64,000 nucleotides of DNA from JAUSIF01 sp040901465 (lineage in GTDB: Bacteria > Pseudomonadota > Alphaproteobacteria > Rhizobiales > Xanthobacteraceae), in contig JBBDYN010000054.1 of the NCBI GenBank assembly GCA_040901465.1, positions 7,407 to 71,406 of the forward strand, written 5' to 3'. Below the pieces are notes generated by a model. It ran no database searches. It was not told the DNA's origin and saw nothing but the letters and a program-made list of their open reading frames with translations. Shown here in pieces: positions 1 through 8,904 of this stretch. Numbering within the stretch: the stretch's first letter is position 1; each line of letters opens with the position of its first letter. The position numbers were made by a program, and so were the translations under genes.

Positions 1-1
1 T

Positions 2-1666
2 CTCACTTGCGGCACGGCGGCGACGCTGACGGTCGCGCCCGGCACGGCGACGGCGATCGCGACCGGCGGCGTGGCGCCGCGCGGTGCCGACGCCGTCGTA
101 ATGATCGAATGGACCGACCTCATCGAAACCGACAAGGGCCCCGCGATCGAGCTGCGCCGTGCGGTCGCGCCCGGCCAGTTCGTATCGTACGCAGGCTCCG
201 ACATCGCCCGCGGCGAAACGCTGCTCCGCCGCGGTGCGCTGCTCGGCTCGCGCGAAATCGGAATGCTCGCCGCGGTCGGTATCGATTCCATCGCAGTCGT
301 GCGGCGCCCGAAGGTCGCCGTGCTCTCGACCGGGGACGAACTGACCGAGCCCGGCAAGTCGCTCAAGCCGGGCGCGGTCTACGACAGCAACGGCCCGATC
401 ATCGCCGCCGCTGTGACCGAGGCGGGCGGCGAGGCCGTCGCGTTCGGCGCGTTCCCGGACGACGAGGCGAAGCTCGATGCCGCCGTGCGCCGCGCGCTGG
501 AAAGTTGCGACATGGTCGTACTTTCCGGCGGCACGTCGAAGGGCGCCGGCGATCTTTCCCATCGCATTGTCTCCAAGCTCGGAAAACCGGGCATTTTGGT
601 GCATGGCGTGGCTTTGAAGCCCGGCAAGCCCCTTTGCCTCGCCGTCATCGGCAGGAAGCCGGTGGTGGTGCTGCCGGGCTTTCCGACCTCGGCGATCTTT
701 ACGTTCCATGCCTATGTCGCGCCGGTGCTGCGGACCTTCGCGGGTCTTCCGCTGGAAGCCGCCGAGCGCATCGAAGCGACGATCCCTGTGCGGCTGCCTT
801 CGGAGATGGGCCGCAAGGAATTCGTGTTGGTCGCGCTCGTGGCAGGCGAGAGCGGTCCGGTCGCGCTGCCGATGGGCAAGGGTTCGGGCGCCGTCACCAC
901 TTTTTCCGAGGCGGACGGCTTCATCGAAGTGGACGCGCTCGCGAGCGCCCTCGACGCCGGCACGCATGCGCAGGTGACGCTGCTCGGCAAGGCCGCGCGC
1001 ATGCCCGATCTCGTGCTCACCGGGAGCCATTGCATCGCGCTCGACGTGGTACTCGGCCGTCTCGCCGAGCAGGGCTTCACCACGCGCCGCGTCGCCGTCG
1101 GCAGCCTGGGCGGCGTTGCCGCTGCTAGGCGCGGCGAATGCGATCTCGCGCCGGTGCATCTGATGGATCCCGCGAGCGGAAAATATAACGAGCATCTCCT
1201 TGAGCCCGGCCTGTCGCTTGTGCGCGGCTGGGATCGCATGCAGGGCGTCGTCTACCGCTCGGGCCATCCGCGCTTCGAAAGCAAGAAGGCCGCCGACGCC
1301 GTGAAGGCCGCGATTGCCGATCCCGGCTGCCTCATGGTGAACCGCAATGCCGGCGCCGGCACACGCGTCCTGATCGATCAGTTGCTCGGTGGCGCGCGCC
1401 CTGGCGGGTACGGCAACCAGCCGCGCTCGCACAACGCGGTCGCTGCCGCCGTGGGCCAAGGCCGCGCCGACTGGGGCGTCGCGATCGAGTCCGTCGCGCG
1501 GCTTTACCGGCTCGGCTTTCTGCCGCTCGCGCCCGAGCACTATGACTTCCTGCTGGTCGAATTCCGCCGCGAGAGCCCCGCGGTGCAGGCTTTTCTCGCG
1601 GCGTTGCGCGATCCGGCGGTGCGCGAGAAGATTGCGGCGCTTGGCATGCGCCCCGCCGATGTATGA
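2..1666 (+). CDS. MoeA-like molybdopterin molybdotransferase fused to periplasmic-binding-like domain (5' end cut by window)
   Basis: The reading frame is open from the first bases, so the N-terminus lies outside the window; about 554 residues are visible. The first part is MoeA, which inserts molybdate into adenylated molybdopterin in the cytoplasm: I see the GADAVVMIE segment, STGDEL, the YDSNGP motif, SGGTSKG and LPGFPTSA. From about base 1000 on comes a second domain starting PDLVLTGSHC and ending with VEFRRESPAVQAFLAALRD, typical of the molybdate/LysR-substrate-like binding domain found C-terminal to some MoeA proteins (COG1910 type). That the extra domain senses or delivers an oxyanion is inference. 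A second, single-domain MoeA lies at 15199. The next gene starts 42 bp downstream on the same strand. Confidence 0.88.
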   Translation, partial: LTCGTAATLTVAPGTATAIATGGVAPRGADAVVMIEWTDLIETDKGPAIELRRAVAPGQFVSYAGSDIARGETLLRRGALLGSREIGMLAAVGIDSIAVVRRPKVAVLSTGDELTEPGKSLKPGAVYDSNGPIIAAAVTEAGGEAVAFGAFPDDEAKLDAAVRRALESCDMVVLSGGTSKGAGDLSHRIVSKLGKPGILVHGVALKPGKPLCLAVIGRKPVVVLPGFPTSAIFTFHAYVAPVLRTFAGLPLEAAERIEATIPVRLPSEMGRKEFVLVALVAGESGPVALPMGKGSGAVTTFSEADGFIEVDALASALDAGTHAQVTLLGKAARMPDLVLTGSHCIALDVVLGRLAEQGFTTRRVAVGSLGGVAAARRGECDLAPVHLMDPASGKYNEHLLEPGLSLVRGWDRMQGVVYRSGHPRFESKKAADAVKAAIADPGCLMVNRNAGAGTRVLIDQLLGGARPGGYGNQPRSHNAVAAAVGQGRADWGVAIESVARLYRLGFLPLAPEHYDFLLVEFRRESPAVQAFLAALRDPAVREKIAALGMRPADV

Positions 1667-1708
1667 TTTGGAACAGAGTGTGCCCTTGTGTTGTTCAAGG
1701 CTTCAGTG

Positions 1709-2995
1709 ATGCGAGTATTTCGCCCCCTCGTCCTCGTCCTGTCATTCGCACTGCTGGCGTCCGCGGCGCACGCACAGTTGCGCGGCCACGGCGGGCCCGT
1801 GCGCGCGGTCGCGGTCGCGCCTGACGGCAAGAGCGCGATCTCCGGCAGCTTCGACACCTCCGCGATCCGCTGGTCGCTTCAGCGAAATTCCGCCGAGCAG
1901 GTGCTGCGCTTCCACGAGAGCGCCGTGAACGCGGCTGCCATTCTCAAGGACGGCCGCCTCGCCACCGGCGGCGAGGATGGCAAGATTGCGATATGGGCGC
2001 CGGGCAATCCGCAGCCGGTGCGCACCTTCGAAGGCCACACCGCGCCCATCGTCTCGCTCACGGTCTCGCCCGACAGCGCGACCATTGCCTCCGCATCGTG
2101 GGATCGCACGATCCGACTCTGGCCGCTCGCGGGCGGCGAGCCGCGCGTGCTCAACGGCCACGATCAGAACGTGAACGGCGTCGCCTTCACGAGCGATGGC
2201 AAGACGCTCGTGAGCGCCGGCTATGACGCGACCGTACGCATCTGGCCGCTCGCGGGCGGCGCGCCGGTCATCGTCACCTTGCCGACGCCGCTCAACACGG
2301 TGGCGATCGCTCCGGACGGTGAGATCGCCGCCGCCGGCGCCGACGGCAAGGTCTATTTCCTTTCACCAGGCGGTGAGAAACACGGCGACGTCGAGGTGGG
2401 CGAGACTCCGATTATCGCCGTCGCCGTCTCCAATGACGGCGCGCTCGTCGCCGCTGCCGGAATTCGCGGCTCAGTCGGCGTCATCGAGCGGCAAGCCCGC
2501 AAGCTCGCCCGCACGCTGGTGGGCCCAGGTCTCCCGGTCTGGTCGGTGTCGTTTTTCCCGGACAACAAGACGCTTCTTACCGGCGGCACCGACCGCATGG
2601 TGCGCCGCTGGGACGCGAGCACCGGCGACCACATCGGCACCGTTGCGCTCGGCGGCGCCGAGGACCCGCTCGCGGCCTTCGCCAATGACCGCGGCGCAGA
2701 GGTGTATAAGGCCTGCGTCGCCTGCCACACCCTCTCGCCCGACGAGGGCAACCGTGCGGGGCCGACGCTGCACGGGATTTTCGGCCGCAGGATCGCGACG
2801 CTTTCCGGCTACAATTTCTCGCCGGCGCTGAAGAAGCTCGAGATCGTCTGGAGCAAGGAGACGGTGGCCCAGCTGTTCGAGGTCGGCCCGATGAAATACA
2901 CGCCTGGCACAAAAATGCCGGAGCAGCGCATCACTTCCACCGACGACCGCAAGGCGCTCGTTGATTTCCTGGAAAAAGTGACGAAGGCGAAATAG
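1709..2995 (+). CDS. Secreted WD40 beta-propeller with C-terminal cytochrome c domain
   Basis: 428 residues from the ATG at 1709, chosen because it is followed by a good signal peptide (MRVFRPLVLVLSFALLASAAHA) and preceded 8 bp away by AAGG; an in-frame GTG at 1688 is the alternative. About residues 25-320 contain repeated WD40-type blades (for example SASWDRTIRLWPL, SAGYDATVRIWPL, TGGTDRMVRRWD). The C-terminal ~100 residues are a class I cytochrome c: heme-binding CVACH at residues 336-340, GPTLHGIFGR, and KYTPGTKMP with the likely axial Met. The protein should be periplasmic and covalently heme-loaded. Its position between MoeA and the formate dehydrogenase accessory genes suggests a redox partner or scaffold for a molybdoenzyme, but this is inference. 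Confidence 0.85.
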   Translation: MRVFRPLVLVLSFALLASAAHAQLRGHGGPVRAVAVAPDGKSAISGSFDTSAIRWSLQRNSAEQVLRFHESAVNAAAILKDGRLATGGEDGKIAIWAPGNPQPVRTFEGHTAPIVSLTVSPDSATIASASWDRTIRLWPLAGGEPRVLNGHDQNVNGVAFTSDGKTLVSAGYDATVRIWPLAGGAPVIVTLPTPLNTVAIAPDGEIAAAGADGKVYFLSPGGEKHGDVEVGETPIIAVAVSNDGALVAAAGIRGSVGVIERQARKLARTLVGPGLPVWSVSFFPDNKTLLTGGTDRMVRRWDASTGDHIGTVALGGAEDPLAAFANDRGAEVYKACVACHTLSPDEGNRAGPTLHGIFGRRIATLSGYNFSPALKKLEIVWSKETVAQLFEVGPMKYTPGTKMPEQRITSTDDRKALVDFLEKVTKAK

Positions 2996-3003
2996 TTGTT
3001 CTC

Positions 3004-3088
3004 GTCATGCCCGGCCTGGACCCGGGCATCCGTGAAGCATCGCCGTCGTTAGGCGGCCGATGGATGCCGGGACAAGTCCGGCAATGAC
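3004..3088. repeat. REP-like palindromic element (gtcatgcccgg family), copy 1
   Basis: Terminal inverted repeats gtcatgcccggcctggaccc at the left and ggatgccgggacaagtccgg followed by caatgac at the right surround a short spacer. It lies between two convergent genes, the usual place for such elements, where it could act as a bidirectional transcription terminator. Related copies are at 17325-17446 and 61863-61951. Confidence 0.8.
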
Positions 3089-3091
3089 AAG

Positions 3092-5122
3092 TTAGGTTTT
3101 GCGCTCTCGCTCTTCGCGCTCGCGCAGATAGTCCTCGGTGGTGCGGACCTTCGGCCGCTCCGGTGCGCCGTAGGGATCGACGGAATCCGCAGTCATGGCG
3201 ATCACGCGGCAGTCCTCGCACATCTTGAGCACGTCGAGCCGCTGCGGCTGGCCCTTGAACATCCAGTGCTTGCCTTCGAGCTTCGCCGTGACGCGCTCGA
3301 TCGTGCTCTTGGTGCCGAACGGCTTGCCGCACTGGATGCAGTGGAACGGCTCTTCTTGCTTCAGCACGCGCGCGGGCGCGGTCACCGCGGTGAAATCGAT
3401 CTGCGGCACGAGGCTAATGACTCTCTCCGGGCACGTTGCCTGGCACAGCCCGCACTGCACGCACGCGTCCTCGGCGAAGCGCAGCATCGGCCGCTCGGGG
3501 TCGTCGAGGAGCGCGCCGGTCGGGCACGCGGAAACGCACGAAAGGCAAAGCGTGCAGCCTTCCACGTTGACTTCGATCTTGCCGAACGGGGCTCCTTCCG
3601 GAAGCGCGATGACGTCGACCGGCGCCGGGGCCGCGCGATGCAGCTCGCGCACCGCGAGCTTCATCACGTCGCGTTTGGCGCCGACGGGCTGGAAGCTCGC
3701 GGGAATCTTGATGGGCTTTCCCGCCTTGATCGCGCGCAGCGCGGAGCCGAGCGCGTCCGGATCGTCAGTCTCGATCGTGCCGATCAGTCCCTGACCGAAA
3801 CCGAGACCGGCCAGCACCGGCTCAAGATAGGAAATCGTCCTTGCAATCGCAGTCACATCGTGGCGCGGCTTCGCGCGCAGGAGAAAGCGAACCGCCGACG
3901 CGCCATAGGCGAACGCGCCCGCGACGGTCTCCAAGCCCACTTGCGTCATTTCGTTGACGGCGACCGGAAGCACGTTCGCCGGCAATCCGTGGCCGTGGCG
4001 CGCGAGGGCGTCGATCATCTCGTCGCCGTGCGGTGCATCGTGCAGCAGCACGACCGGTTCCTTGCCGCCCGCCTCGCGATAGACATTGAGCAGGGTGCGC
4101 AGCTTCCGCATCAGCGCGTCCGCGCTCGGCAGCGAATAGGACGCTGCTCCCGTTGGGCACACCGCGGCGCACGCGCCGCACCCAGCGCAGATATTTTCGT
4201 CGATCCTGACGTGGTCGCCGTTCGGCGTGATCGCGCCCGTGGGGCAGAGATCGAGACAGCGGTGGCAGCCCACGATCTTCGAGCGCGAATGCGCGCACAG
4301 ATGCTCGGCGAAAATCACGTAGCGCGGCTTGTCGAAGGTGCCGACGAGATCGCCCGCCTTCAGCACCGCGCGCAGCACTGCCGCCGGATCGCCGGGATCG
4401 GCGCGCACATAGCCGTCGCGCAGGTCATGCGCCGGAAACAGCGGTGCGCCGCCCGACAGATCAAACACGATGTCGCAAGTCGATGTGGCGCCGTTGCGCG
4501 CGGCGCCCCATGCGACCTTGTCGCGCGAGGAGGGCGCGGGCTGCGCGAAATCGTCGACCGAGAGCTCGAATGCGCCGAGATAGCCTTTGGCGCTGCGGAT
4601 CGTGCCCTTGACCACGGGAAATTCGGTGACGCGCGGGGGAGAAATCTCGCCTGGCTTCGTGAGCATCACCGTGACGTCGAGCCGGTCCTTCAAGAGCTTT
4701 GCCGCTTCGATCGCGCCTTCGTCGCGGCCATAGATGAGCGCCACGCCCTCGCTCGAGAGACTGGCGATCGGAAAGTCCGGCATGGGCTCGGCTGCGGCCG
4801 CGATCAGCGCTGCCATTTTCGGTCCGGCGGCCTTGGCGTCCTTCGACCAGCCCGCGGTTTCGCGCACGTTCACGAATACGATCTCGGCCTCGGGCGCGGC
4901 CTCGCTTGCGACTTCGGAAAAGAGCGGTGCCTCCTGCGTGCACGCGACCGTGAGCGGTGCGCCGCCGGCGAGTTCCGCCTTGAACTTCTCGAGCTCGACC
5001 CGGCACAGGTGCCGCGCCGCCTTGAGCTTCGCGCCCTTGCAGCCGAGTTCGATCGCGGTCCCGTCGAGCGGCATCGTGTCTTCGCACGAGCAGACGAGAA
5101 GGGTGCGCGTACGCTCCGTCAT
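3092..5122 (-). CDS. Multi-cluster 4Fe-4S ferredoxin-type protein of the formate dehydrogenase cluster
   Basis: 676 residues. Two pairs of 4Fe-4S motifs are visible: CHRCLDLCP followed by CAGCGACAAVCP near the middle, and CTLCLSCVSACP followed by CVQCGLCQATCP near residues 520-575. A C-terminal FHCIQCGKPFG ... CEDC pattern may bind metal. The N-terminal half (LLVCSCEDTMPLDG, with further Cys) and the region between the cluster pairs resemble no enzyme I can name. Soluble, no signal peptide. It is divergent from the DUF accessory operon that starts at 5245 and shares its promoter region. Its role as an electron carrier or iron-sulfur maturation factor for the molybdoenzyme is inference from context. 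Confidence 0.8.
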   Translation of the reverse strand: MTERTRTLLVCSCEDTMPLDGTAIELGCKGAKLKAARHLCRVELEKFKAELAGGAPLTVACTQEAPLFSEVASEAAPEAEIVFVNVRETAGWSKDAKAAGPKMAALIAAAAEPMPDFPIASLSSEGVALIYGRDEGAIEAAKLLKDRLDVTVMLTKPGEISPPRVTEFPVVKGTIRSAKGYLGAFELSVDDFAQPAPSSRDKVAWGAARNGATSTCDIVFDLSGGAPLFPAHDLRDGYVRADPGDPAAVLRAVLKAGDLVGTFDKPRYVIFAEHLCAHSRSKIVGCHRCLDLCPTGAITPNGDHVRIDENICAGCGACAAVCPTGAASYSLPSADALMRKLRTLLNVYREAGGKEPVVLLHDAPHGDEMIDALARHGHGLPANVLPVAVNEMTQVGLETVAGAFAYGASAVRFLLRAKPRHDVTAIARTISYLEPVLAGLGFGQGLIGTIETDDPDALGSALRAIKAGKPIKIPASFQPVGAKRDVMKLAVRELHRAAPAPVDVIALPEGAPFGKIEVNVEGCTLCLSCVSACPTGALLDDPERPMLRFAEDACVQCGLCQATCPERVISLVPQIDFTAVTAPARVLKQEEPFHCIQCGKPFGTKSTIERVTAKLEGKHWMFKGQPQRLDVLKMCEDCRVIAMTADSVDPYGAPERPKVRTTEDYLREREERERKT

Positions 5123-5165
5123 TAATCCTCCGGCTACCGGCGTGGAACGCCCGCTTCTTGCGGGT

Positions 5166-5193
5166 ATGACCGGCGGCGGGTGCAGGCTATAAT
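5166..5193 (+). promoter_or_regulatory. Candidate sigma70-type promoter of the formate dehydrogenase accessory operon
   Basis: A perfect TATAAT lies at 5188-5193, with ATGACC (4 of 6 matches to TTGACA) at 5166-5171, spacing 16 bp. This is about 50 bp upstream of the ATG at 5245 in the divergent intergenic region. A small hairpin (cccgc-ttctt-gcggg) is at 5150-5164, just upstream of the promoter. Confidence 0.4.
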
Positions 5194-5244
5194 TGTAGCA
5201 ATGAAAATGTAAGGGCCTGACAGCTCAAGGATTTGGGACCAATC

Positions 5245-6006
5245 ATGCCGAGCGAGTTGCGTAGCCGGATCCACACTCCTTATACGCCGGACCTCGATCT
5301 GCCGCCGGCGTTCCGCGTCGTCACGCTGCGCGAGGCCGGCGACGCCTTCGATCACGCGCAGAAGATCGCGGCGAAGGAGGGTGCCGGCACGCTCGTCTGG
5401 GTGCGGCGCTTCGACATCGTAGAGTTCGCGGTGGTGCTGGAACCCGAGGAACCGCTCGCCGCGGCGCGCCGCTCGCACTATCTCGCGCTTTGTGCGCTCT
5501 ATGACGCGCTCGCCGTGCACGCGCCTCCCGAGAAGTTGATCCAGTTCGTATGGCCGGATGCGATCCTGGTTGACGGCGGACTTGTCGCCGGAACGCGGCT
5601 CGGCTGGCCGAAGAATGCCGACGAGAAGGAACCCCCGGCTTGGCTCGTGTTCGGCGCCATGGTCCGTACGGCGATCATGGGCGTGGGCGAGCCGGGCTCG
5701 CGTCCCGATGCCGCGGCACTCGAGGATGAGGGCTTCGACGAACTCGGCTCCGGCCGCCTAATCGAAACCTTCGCGCGCCACCTGATGGTCTGGACCGACA
5801 TGTGGCAGCAGGACGGCTTCCGCCCGATCGCCGAGCATTATTTGCGGCGTGTCGGCGCGGACGAGCCGGTCGAGCGCTCGATTGACGGCGTCGGCGACCT
5901 CCTCGCGCGCCGCAAGGGCAAGCTCGACACCGAGAAGAAGAAACTGGTGCCCGCGCTCAAGCAGCTCGCCTGGTACGACGCCGAGTCGCGTGGACTGAAG
6001 CTATGA
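5245..6006 (+). CDS. Biotin/lipoate protein ligase-like protein (DUF4444 type)
   Basis: 253 residues from ATG 5245, preceded by GGGA six bases upstream; an in-frame TTG at 5233 is less likely. The sequence resembles the biotin/lipoate A/B ligase-family proteins of alphaproteobacteria: LPPAFRVVTLREAGDAFDHA at the start, then FAVVLEPEEPL, IQFVWPDAILVDGG, and a C-terminal region with WLVFGAMVRTAIMG. These proteins keep the ligase fold, but their substrate is not established. It is the first gene of a run of five joined by 4-bp ATGA overlaps that leads into the formate dehydrogenase genes, so a role in enzyme maturation is plausible but inferred. Confidence 0.75.
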   Translation: MPSELRSRIHTPYTPDLDLPPAFRVVTLREAGDAFDHAQKIAAKEGAGTLVWVRRFDIVEFAVVLEPEEPLAAARRSHYLALCALYDALAVHAPPEKLIQFVWPDAILVDGGLVAGTRLGWPKNADEKEPPAWLVFGAMVRTAIMGVGEPGSRPDAAALEDEGFDELGSGRLIETFARHLMVWTDMWQQDGFRPIAEHYLRRVGADEPVERSIDGVGDLLARRKGKLDTEKKKLVPALKQLAWYDAESRGLKL

Positions 6007-6539
6007 AGCTTCTGCGCACGATCCGGCTCGACCCATCCGACACCTTCGTGTTTGAGCGGGCGGCGGAGCCGGGCGAATGGGCCGTCTCCGGTGCGTTCGT
6101 CTTTTGGGACAGCGATCCAGCACAACTCGCGGGTAAGCCGCGCACGTCGTTTCGCTCCGGGTTCCTCGGGGTCGACTCGCTCGGCTGGTCGACACTGGTG
6201 CAGATCGTGGAAGCGAAGGATGCGGATCGCGCGGTCCTCGTCGACGCACTCGCAGAGCGGCTCGTCGAGCGCTTCGGCGCGCCCGATCTCGAGACGGCAC
6301 GCAAGGCGGCCGACGAAGAGGTGACCTTCGCCGCCTCGCTCTGCGATCACCCGGCCGACACCCTCGTCGCCGTCCACCGCACCGTCGAGGACGGCGCGAT
6401 CCGCGAGGCCTTTCGCACGCTGCGCGCGCGCGGCGGAGCGAAGCCGCTCCGCGCCTTTGCCTTCCTGGAAGTGGAGGGCGATGAATCGCCGGCGGAACAG
6501 GTCGATCTCGCCGGGCTCGCAAAAGAGAATAGGAAATGA
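6003..6539 (+). CDS. DUF6505 family protein
   Basis: 178 residues, starting within the stop of the previous gene (ATGA overlap), so translation is probably coupled. Begins MKLLRTIRLDPSDTFVFERA and contains GFLGVDSLGWSTLVQIVEA; no Cys cluster, membrane segment or signal peptide is visible. It matches the small cytosolic proteins called DUF6505 that accompany alphaproteobacterial formate dehydrogenase clusters. No biochemical function is known to me. Confidence 0.75.
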   Translation: MKLLRTIRLDPSDTFVFERAAEPGEWAVSGAFVFWDSDPAQLAGKPRTSFRSGFLGVDSLGWSTLVQIVEAKDADRAVLVDALAERLVERFGAPDLETARKAADEEVTFAASLCDHPADTLVAVHRTVEDGAIREAFRTLRARGGAKPLRAFAFLEVEGDESPAEQVDLAGLAKENRK

Positions 6540-7543
6540 AGGACTTCTGGCTCTCCTGCGGCCACCACCTCCTCGACCGCGACGAGGGCGGCGGGCTCGT
6601 GGTCACCGACGAGTTCCTGAAAGTCTATCTCGCGCGTCCGGAGCTTGCACCGCCGCCCGATGCCTGCGTCGTCGAGAAGTCGCTCCACGCCGCCCTCATG
6701 GCCGATCCGCAACGCCCCGTTGATGCTGGAGAGATCGCGGCGATCGCCGATCCCGATGCACGCGAGAACTGGACAATGATGATCGCCTTCCGCGATCGTC
6801 TCCTGCGCCATCCCACGATCGAGGCCGCTTATCTCGCGCTCGTACGCGGCGGCATCGGCGCCACGCCGCCGATCTTCATCAATCAGCTCGTGCACGTGAT
6901 CCTGCGCAACGTCCTCGATGAATGCGAGGACCCGTGGATCCTGCGCGCCGCCGAGATGTTCTTCCGGCCGCAGAGGATCACCGTGCACGAAGGCGCGCTG
7001 CTCGCCGCCGACGAAGAAGTGATCGCGGGCGACAATCCCGCCCAGGTTTCCCCGCTCGTCGGTATGCTCGGCATCGAGGTTTCCGCCGACATAGACGTCT
7101 TGGTCGATGAGAACGTCGAGACCTATTTCGAGCGCAGCGACCGCCACGATATGGCGCTCGATCTGACCGCCGGCCGCCGCGGGCATCATGCGCTCGCCCG
7201 GGTGATCGAGCGCTGGGTCGGGCATCTCCTGAACGTCGAGGTCGAGGCGGAGCCGCTCACCGAAGTGCAGAACGTCAATCTCACCTGGTACGTCGGCCTC
7301 GACGCCGAGGGCACCAGGATCGGCGATCTCCTCTGGAACGGTGAATCGCTCGATGATGCCACTGGCGCCCGCGTGGCCGCGCTTTATCGCCTGAAATTCC
7401 GCGATCCCGCGGTGGCCGCCGAGGCGGTCAAGGGCGAGCCGGTTTATCTCATTCTCGCCACGACCCAGGATAAGGTCCTGCGCATGAAGCCGCAGAACCT
7501 GGTGACCGGGCTTCCGGTGCGCCATCTGGAGGCAGTCAGTTGA
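6536..7543 (+). CDS. DUF6352 family protein
   Basis: 335 residues, overlapping the previous gene by 4 bp (ATGA). Begins MKDFWLSCGHHLLDRDEGGG, then VVTDEFLKVYLARPEL, and includes the region PIFINQLVHVILRNVLDECE. These match the DUF6352 family seen beside molybdoenzyme/formate dehydrogenase operons in Bradyrhizobium relatives. The paired His near the N-terminus (CGHH) could bind metal, but that is speculation. Cytosolic, no membrane segment. Function unknown. Confidence 0.78.
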   Translation: MKDFWLSCGHHLLDRDEGGGLVVTDEFLKVYLARPELAPPPDACVVEKSLHAALMADPQRPVDAGEIAAIADPDARENWTMMIAFRDRLLRHPTIEAAYLALVRGGIGATPPIFINQLVHVILRNVLDECEDPWILRAAEMFFRPQRITVHEGALLAADEEVIAGDNPAQVSPLVGMLGIEVSADIDVLVDENVETYFERSDRHDMALDLTAGRRGHHALARVIERWVGHLLNVEVEAEPLTEVQNVNLTWYVGLDAEGTRIGDLLWNGESLDDATGARVAALYRLKFRDPAVAAEAVKGEPVYLILATTQDKVLRMKPQNLVTGLPVRHLEAVS

Positions 7544-8055
7544 GCATTGTGAAGCCGCTGAAGAGCTTTTCCGTGGGCGTCGTCGTCGAGCGGACGCGCG
7601 CGGCGAGCCAGTGGATCGATTACATCTGGCGTCCGGTCACCGTGCTTCCCGGCGTGCCCGACACCGAGCCCTGGACCAAGCTGTCCGACGACGGCGAGCG
7701 GGCTACGTACTATGTGGGTGCCGCGGACGTCGAACTCTATCCCTCGGACACGACGCAGTATCGCGACAATCTGCAATCGAATTCGCCGTTGCTTTGGGTC
7801 GCGCTGCGGCCGACCGGCGGCGAGCCGCCATATTCGCTGCTCTCGGTCACCGCGGACTCCGCGGAAGGGGAAGCGCTGACCGAAACCGGTGTCGATCTCG
7901 TCGATACCGTGCCCATGCCCGACGAAATCGCCGACATGGTTGCGCGGTTCGTGACCGAACACCACGTTGAGCGGGTGTTCTTCAAGCGCAAGCGCCAGGA
8001 AGCCGATCCCGAGGCGCTTGCGCGTGAGCCGCCGTTGCGCAAGGACCGCCGATGA
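7540..8055 (+). CDS. DUF3305 domain-containing protein
   Basis: 171 residues beginning at a TTG codon that overlaps the previous TGA; a strong GGAGG seven bases upstream supports this start. The domain runs over most of the length (FSVGVVVERTRAASQWIDYI, WRPVTVLPGVPD, YVGAADVELYPSDT), as in DUF3305 proteins that always accompany DUF3306 in formate dehydrogenase operons. The C-terminus is basic (FFKRKRQEADPEA). Likely a cytosolic accessory factor; no known activity. Confidence 0.85.
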   Translation: MSIVKPLKSFSVGVVVERTRAASQWIDYIWRPVTVLPGVPDTEPWTKLSDDGERATYYVGAADVELYPSDTTQYRDNLQSNSPLLWVALRPTGGEPPYSLLSVTADSAEGEALTETGVDLVDTVPMPDEIADMVARFVTEHHVERVFFKRKRQEADPEALAREPPLRKDRR

Positions 8056-8798
8056 ACGACCCCGAAGGTTTCCTTTCGCGCTGGTCGCGCCGCAAGCGCA
8101 ATTCCGCCGACGCCAAACCCGATCGTCCGGAAGCGGCGAATTCGGAGGAGTCCGTTCGCGCGGATGCATCTGAAGTTGGAGAGCAAGACAAGGCTTTTGC
8201 GACCTCCGCGGAAGCGACGGAGAAGAAGGACGAAGCGGCAGAGCCCGCGTTCGACTTGTCGAAACTGCCGTCGATCGAGTCGATCACGGCGGAAACCGAC
8301 ATCCGACTTTTTCTCGCCCCCGGCGTGCCGCCCGCGCTCACGCGCGCCGCGCTCCGCCGCGCCTGGGTCATCGATCCGAAGATTCGCGACTTCATCGAGA
8401 TGGCGGAAAACCAATGGGACTTCACCGCGCCGGGCGTACCGGGATTCGATCTGTCGCCGCCGACCGGCGACGTCGCACGCATGGTCGCGGAAATTTTCGG
8501 CGACCGGCCGGCCGCCGAATTGCCGGCGGAGCCGACTGTCGCCGAAAAGCGTGACGAAGAGCAGGCGGCCGAGGCGCGGGCCGAATTGCCTGCGGCGGAA
8601 TCTTCCTCTCACCGCATTGTGAATGAGTCCGCGATGAGCGACGCCCCACAAGTATCGCGTTCGGAAATTGGGTCTGCATCACCGCGCGAGATTGCCGAGC
8701 GTAGACAGGACGATGCTGCGGCGCAGCAAGATGGTGCGTCGCAAGACGAAGTTCGTCATCCCGCACGGCTGACTCACGGCCGCGCCGTGCCGCGCTAA
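8052..8798 (+). CDS. DUF3306 domain-containing protein
   Basis: 248 residues, ATGA overlap with the DUF3305 gene. The diagnostic N-terminus FLSRWSRRKR is followed by an acidic, Ala/Glu-rich linker, then the conserved core LPSIESITAETDIRLFLAPG and RAWVIDPKIRDFIEMAENQW typical of DUF3306. The last ~80 residues are low-complexity and probably disordered. The basic head followed by an acidic linker suggests a protein-protein adaptor, but the function has not been established. It is the last of the five coupled genes; 106 bp separate it from the TorD gene. Confidence 0.85.
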   Translation: MNDPEGFLSRWSRRKRNSADAKPDRPEAANSEESVRADASEVGEQDKAFATSAEATEKKDEAAEPAFDLSKLPSIESITAETDIRLFLAPGVPPALTRAALRRAWVIDPKIRDFIEMAENQWDFTAPGVPGFDLSPPTGDVARMVAEIFGDRPAAELPAEPTVAEKRDEEQAAEARAELPAAESSSHRIVNESAMSDAPQVSRSEIGSASPREIAERRQDDAAAQQDGASQDEVRHPARLTHGRAVPR

Positions 8799-8852
8799 AT
8801 TCGCCGGCCATAGCCCGAAACTATTGACTCAGAGTGCTTAAGGGTTAGGCTT

Positions 8853-8869
8853 TTCAGAACATCTCTGAA
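8853..8869. promoter_or_regulatory. Inverted repeat TTCAGA-acatc-TCTGAA, candidate operator
   Basis: Perfect 6-bp arms with a 5-bp spacer, centred 44 bp upstream of the HTH-TorD start codon. A TTGACT at 8824-8829 with a weak TAGGCT at 8846-8851 could be the promoter, so the palindrome would lie around the start of transcription. The protein encoded next carries a helix-turn-helix, so autoregulation is an obvious hypothesis. Confidence 0.4.
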
Positions 8870-8904
8870 CAACGGTACTTTGGATTGGTTTCGAACAGAG
8901 TCCG

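Noticed and set aside
3266..5125. A 619-residue open frame on the plus strand
   Set aside because: Antisense to the polyferredoxin gene, which shows several 4Fe-4S motifs. No ribosome-binding site or domain.
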